Source: Teichococcus deserti
GTDB taxonomy: Bacteria > Pseudomonadota > Alphaproteobacteria > Acetobacterales > Acetobacteraceae
Reading direction: 5' to 3'
Assembly: GCF_001982615.1 (NCBI RefSeq)
Contig: NZ_MLCO01000059.1
Location: 1 to 49,082 of the forward strand
Length of the DNA stretch: 49,082 bases
The position numbers and the translations under genes are program-made. Position 1 is the stretch's first letter. Every line of letters starts with the position of its first letter. The notes under the pieces were generated by a model. That model was given only the letters and a program-made list of their open reading frames with translations. It ran no database searches and had not been told where the DNA came from. Of this stretch, positions 47,534-49,082 are shown one piece after another.

Positions 47534-49082
47534 GTGCCTTAAAAAAGAATAAAAATAGATGGGGGATTCGGGGGAATACTTTCCCCCGACTTTTCTTCCT
47601 GTTTGCCTTTCTGGTTTGCTTGAGTGCTGCGGTCTTGGACCGCGTCTTCCCGCCTGACCTGTCGCGGGTTGATTCCCTGGCCCGGGTGGTCGTCGACGCG
47701 CAGGGCCGCACCCTCTCGGTCCTGCCGGCGCCTGGCGGGATCTGGCGGGTGGAGACGACCGCCGGCGACGTGCCGCCGCATCTGGTCAACCTGCTGATCG
47801 CCGCCGAGGATGCGCGTTTCGCCTGGCATCCCGGGGTCGATCCGATCGCCATGGCGCGGGCCTCGCTGCAATGGGCGCGGGCGGGCAGGGTGGTCTCGGG
47901 CGGGTCGACGCTGTCGATGCAGGCGGCGCGGCTGCTGGAGCCGCGGCCGCGGACGCTGCGTTCGAAGCTGATCGAGATGGCGCGGGCGCTGCAGCTGGAG
48001 GCGCGCTACGGCAAGGCGGGCGTGCTGAAGATCTGGCTGACGCTGGCGCCGATGGGCGGCAATCTGGAGGGCGTGCGGGCCGGGGCGCTGGCCTGGTTCG
48101 GGCGGGAGGCGCGCAACCTGGACCCGGCGCAGTCGGCGCTGCTGGTGGCCATTCCGCGCCGGCCGGAGGCGCTGCGGCCCGACCGCCATCCGGAAGCCGC
48201 TAGGGTCGCGCGGGACCGGACGCTGCTGGTGCGGGCGGCGGGGGCCGAGGGCATTTCCGCCGCCGACCGCGCGCTGCTGGCCGCGGTGGTGCCGTCCGAG
48301 CGGCTGCCGATGCCCGGGCTGGCGCCGCATCTGTCGCGCCAGGCGGCGCGGGAAGGGGCCACGCGCACCACGCTGGATGCCGGGCTGCAGCGGGCGCTGG
48401 AAGGGTTGCTGGAACGCGCGCGGGAGGGGCTGCCGGGCCGGGTCTCGACCGCCGCCATCGTCGCCGACCTGCACACGCGGGAAATCCGCGCCCTGGTCGG
48501 CGGCGCCTGGGGCGAGGAGGCGCGGGCCGGCGCGCTGGACCTGACGCAGGCGGTGCGCTCGCCGGGCTCGGCGATGAAGCCGCTGCTCTACGCCCTGGCC
48601 TTCGAGGATGGGGTGGCGCGGCCGGACAGCCTGCTGGACGATGCGCCGATGCGCTTCGGCACCTATGCGCCGGAGAATTTCGACCATGGCTTCACCGGCC
48701 GGGTCACCGCGGCCGAGGCGCTGCGCAAGTCGCTGAACATGCCGGCGGTGCTGCTGCTGGACCGGATCGGGCCGCTGCGCTTCGCCACCGCCATGAAGCG
48801 GGCCGGCGCCATCCCGCGGCTGCCGCCCGGGGCCGAGGCGACGCTGCCGCTGGCGCTCGGCGGCGCCGGGGTCACGCTGCGCGAGGTGGTCAGCGTGACC
48901 GCCATGCTGGGCGATGCCGGGCGGGCGGCGCCGCTGCGCTGGCGGGCCGACGACGTGGCAACCGAGCCTGCCGCCCCGGTGCTGGCGCCGCGGGCGGCGG
49001 CGCAGGTGGCCTCGATCCTGACGCGGGGCTTTCCGGGCGGCGGGCCGTCGGGGGTGGCGGGGAAGACCGGCACCTCCTGGGG
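47530..49082 (+). CDS. pbpC: Penicillin-binding protein 1C (PbpC), 3' end outside window
   Basis: A bifunctional peptidoglycan synthase running off the right edge after 517 residues. One N-terminal membrane helix (FFLFAFLVCL) is followed by the GT51 glycosyltransferase domain with catalytic E93 in AAEDARFAWHPGVD and GGSTLSMQ. The transpeptidase has SAMK (S347, K350), SLN in RKSLNMP, and KTGTS from K512, so the penicillin-binding site is complete; the PBP1C C-terminal domain lies outside. The ATG at 47530 overlaps the macroglobulin stop as ATGA. The first ~20 codons lie in a dispersed hairpin repeat (47551-47588), an unusual origin for the cytoplasmic tail. Confidence 0.95.
   Translation, partial: MSALKKNKNRWGIRGNTFPRLFFLFAFLVCLSAAVLDRVFPPDLSRVDSLARVVVDAQGRTLSVLPAPGGIWRVETTAGDVPPHLVNLLIAAEDARFAWHPGVDPIAMARASLQWARAGRVVSGGSTLSMQAARLLEPRPRTLRSKLIEMARALQLEARYGKAGVLKIWLTLAPMGGNLEGVRAGALAWFGREARNLDPAQSALLVAIPRRPEALRPDRHPEAARVARDRTLLVRAAGAEGISAADRALLAAVVPSERLPMPGLAPHLSRQAAREGATRTTLDAGLQRALEGLLERAREGLPGRVSTAAIVADLHTREIRALVGGAWGEEARAGALDLTQAVRSPGSAMKPLLYALAFEDGVARPDSLLDDAPMRFGTYAPENFDHGFTGRVTAAEALRKSLNMPAVLLLDRIGPLRFATAMKRAGAIPRLPPGAEATLPLALGGAGVTLREVVSVTAMLGDAGRAAPLRWRADDVATEPAAPVLAPRAAAQVASILTRGFPGGGPSGVAGKTGTSW
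47551..47588 (+). repeat. Dispersed hairpin repeat, copy B (inside pbpC start)
   Basis: A ~38-bp element starting AAAAATAGAT, with two G-tracts and a 7-bp stem, GGGGGAA, loop TACT, TTCCCCC (47570-47587). It is the partner of the element at 33285-33321 in opposite orientation. It falls within codons 8-20 of pbpC and is read as NKNRWGIRGNTFP. The hairpin is only 20-60 bases after the pbpC start codon, so it could affect translation. Confidence 0.72.

Noticed and set aside
47551-47597. Calling repeat copy B a terminator for the macroglobulin gene
   Set aside because: It lies inside the pbpC frame, which starts at 47530 by ATGA overlap and needs read-through; the T-tract after the stem is also broken.

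Overview
This 49 kb window is a very GC-rich chromosomal segment from an alphaproteobacterium, most probably an Acetobacteraceae member of the Roseomonas type. That placement is an inference. It rests on the codon bias, on two stand-alone tripartite tricarboxylate (Bug-type) receptors, on several unlinked solute-binding proteins, and on the mix of amidases, hydantoinase/oxoprolinase genes and small secreted proteins. No tRNA, rRNA, CRISPR, integrase, transposase or phage gene was found. Genes are packed tightly on both strands.

Region 1 (1-12.6 kb) is mostly metabolic. It holds the 3' end of a GNAT acetyltransferase, a Bug receptor divergent from an amidohydrolase, an alpha/beta hydrolase with a citrate-lyase-beta-like enzyme, the queuosine genes queD and queE, a panE-like reductase with a clear promoter, an amidase and a GSA-aminomutase-like enzyme. 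A DUF616-type glycosyltransferase and three small genes follow (glycine-zipper lipoprotein, Rap1a-like, NTF2-like). Region 2 (12.6-22 kb) holds a GAF-PAS-GGDEF-EAL protein, a yjfK-yjfL-yjfJ-like membrane-stress cluster (DUF2491, DUF350, PspA), a CinA-type deamidase and a secreted protein with four tandem PPC-like repeats.

Region 3 (22-33.3 kb) is catabolic: an ABC solute-binding protein, a copper amine oxidase and a MetX-like hydrolase in one likely operon, divergent from a second Bug receptor. Next come a fecI-fecR iron-signalling pair under a Fur-box-like palindrome and the hydantoinase pair hyuB-hyuA. Region 4 (33.3-40.1 kb) has a CadR/PbrR-like MerR regulator, a branched-chain-type solute-binding protein, an amidase with a small AtzG-like partner, a VOC protein and a Zn/Cd/Pb P-type ATPase. 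The ATPase promoter is a textbook MerR-type operator, so the regulator 4 kb away probably controls it.

Region 5 (40.1-42.2 kb) is a gene graveyard: a siderophore-type binding protein, a TonB-dependent receptor and a LysR regulator, all truncated and frameshifted. Region 6 (42.3 kb to the right edge) is an alpha-2-macroglobulin/pbpC pair with an ATGA overlap; pbpC runs off the window. The most unusual signal is a ~38-bp hairpin repeat present twice in the window, once just after hyuA and once inside the start of the pbpC reading frame. Its stem shows a compensatory base-pair change between the two copies.
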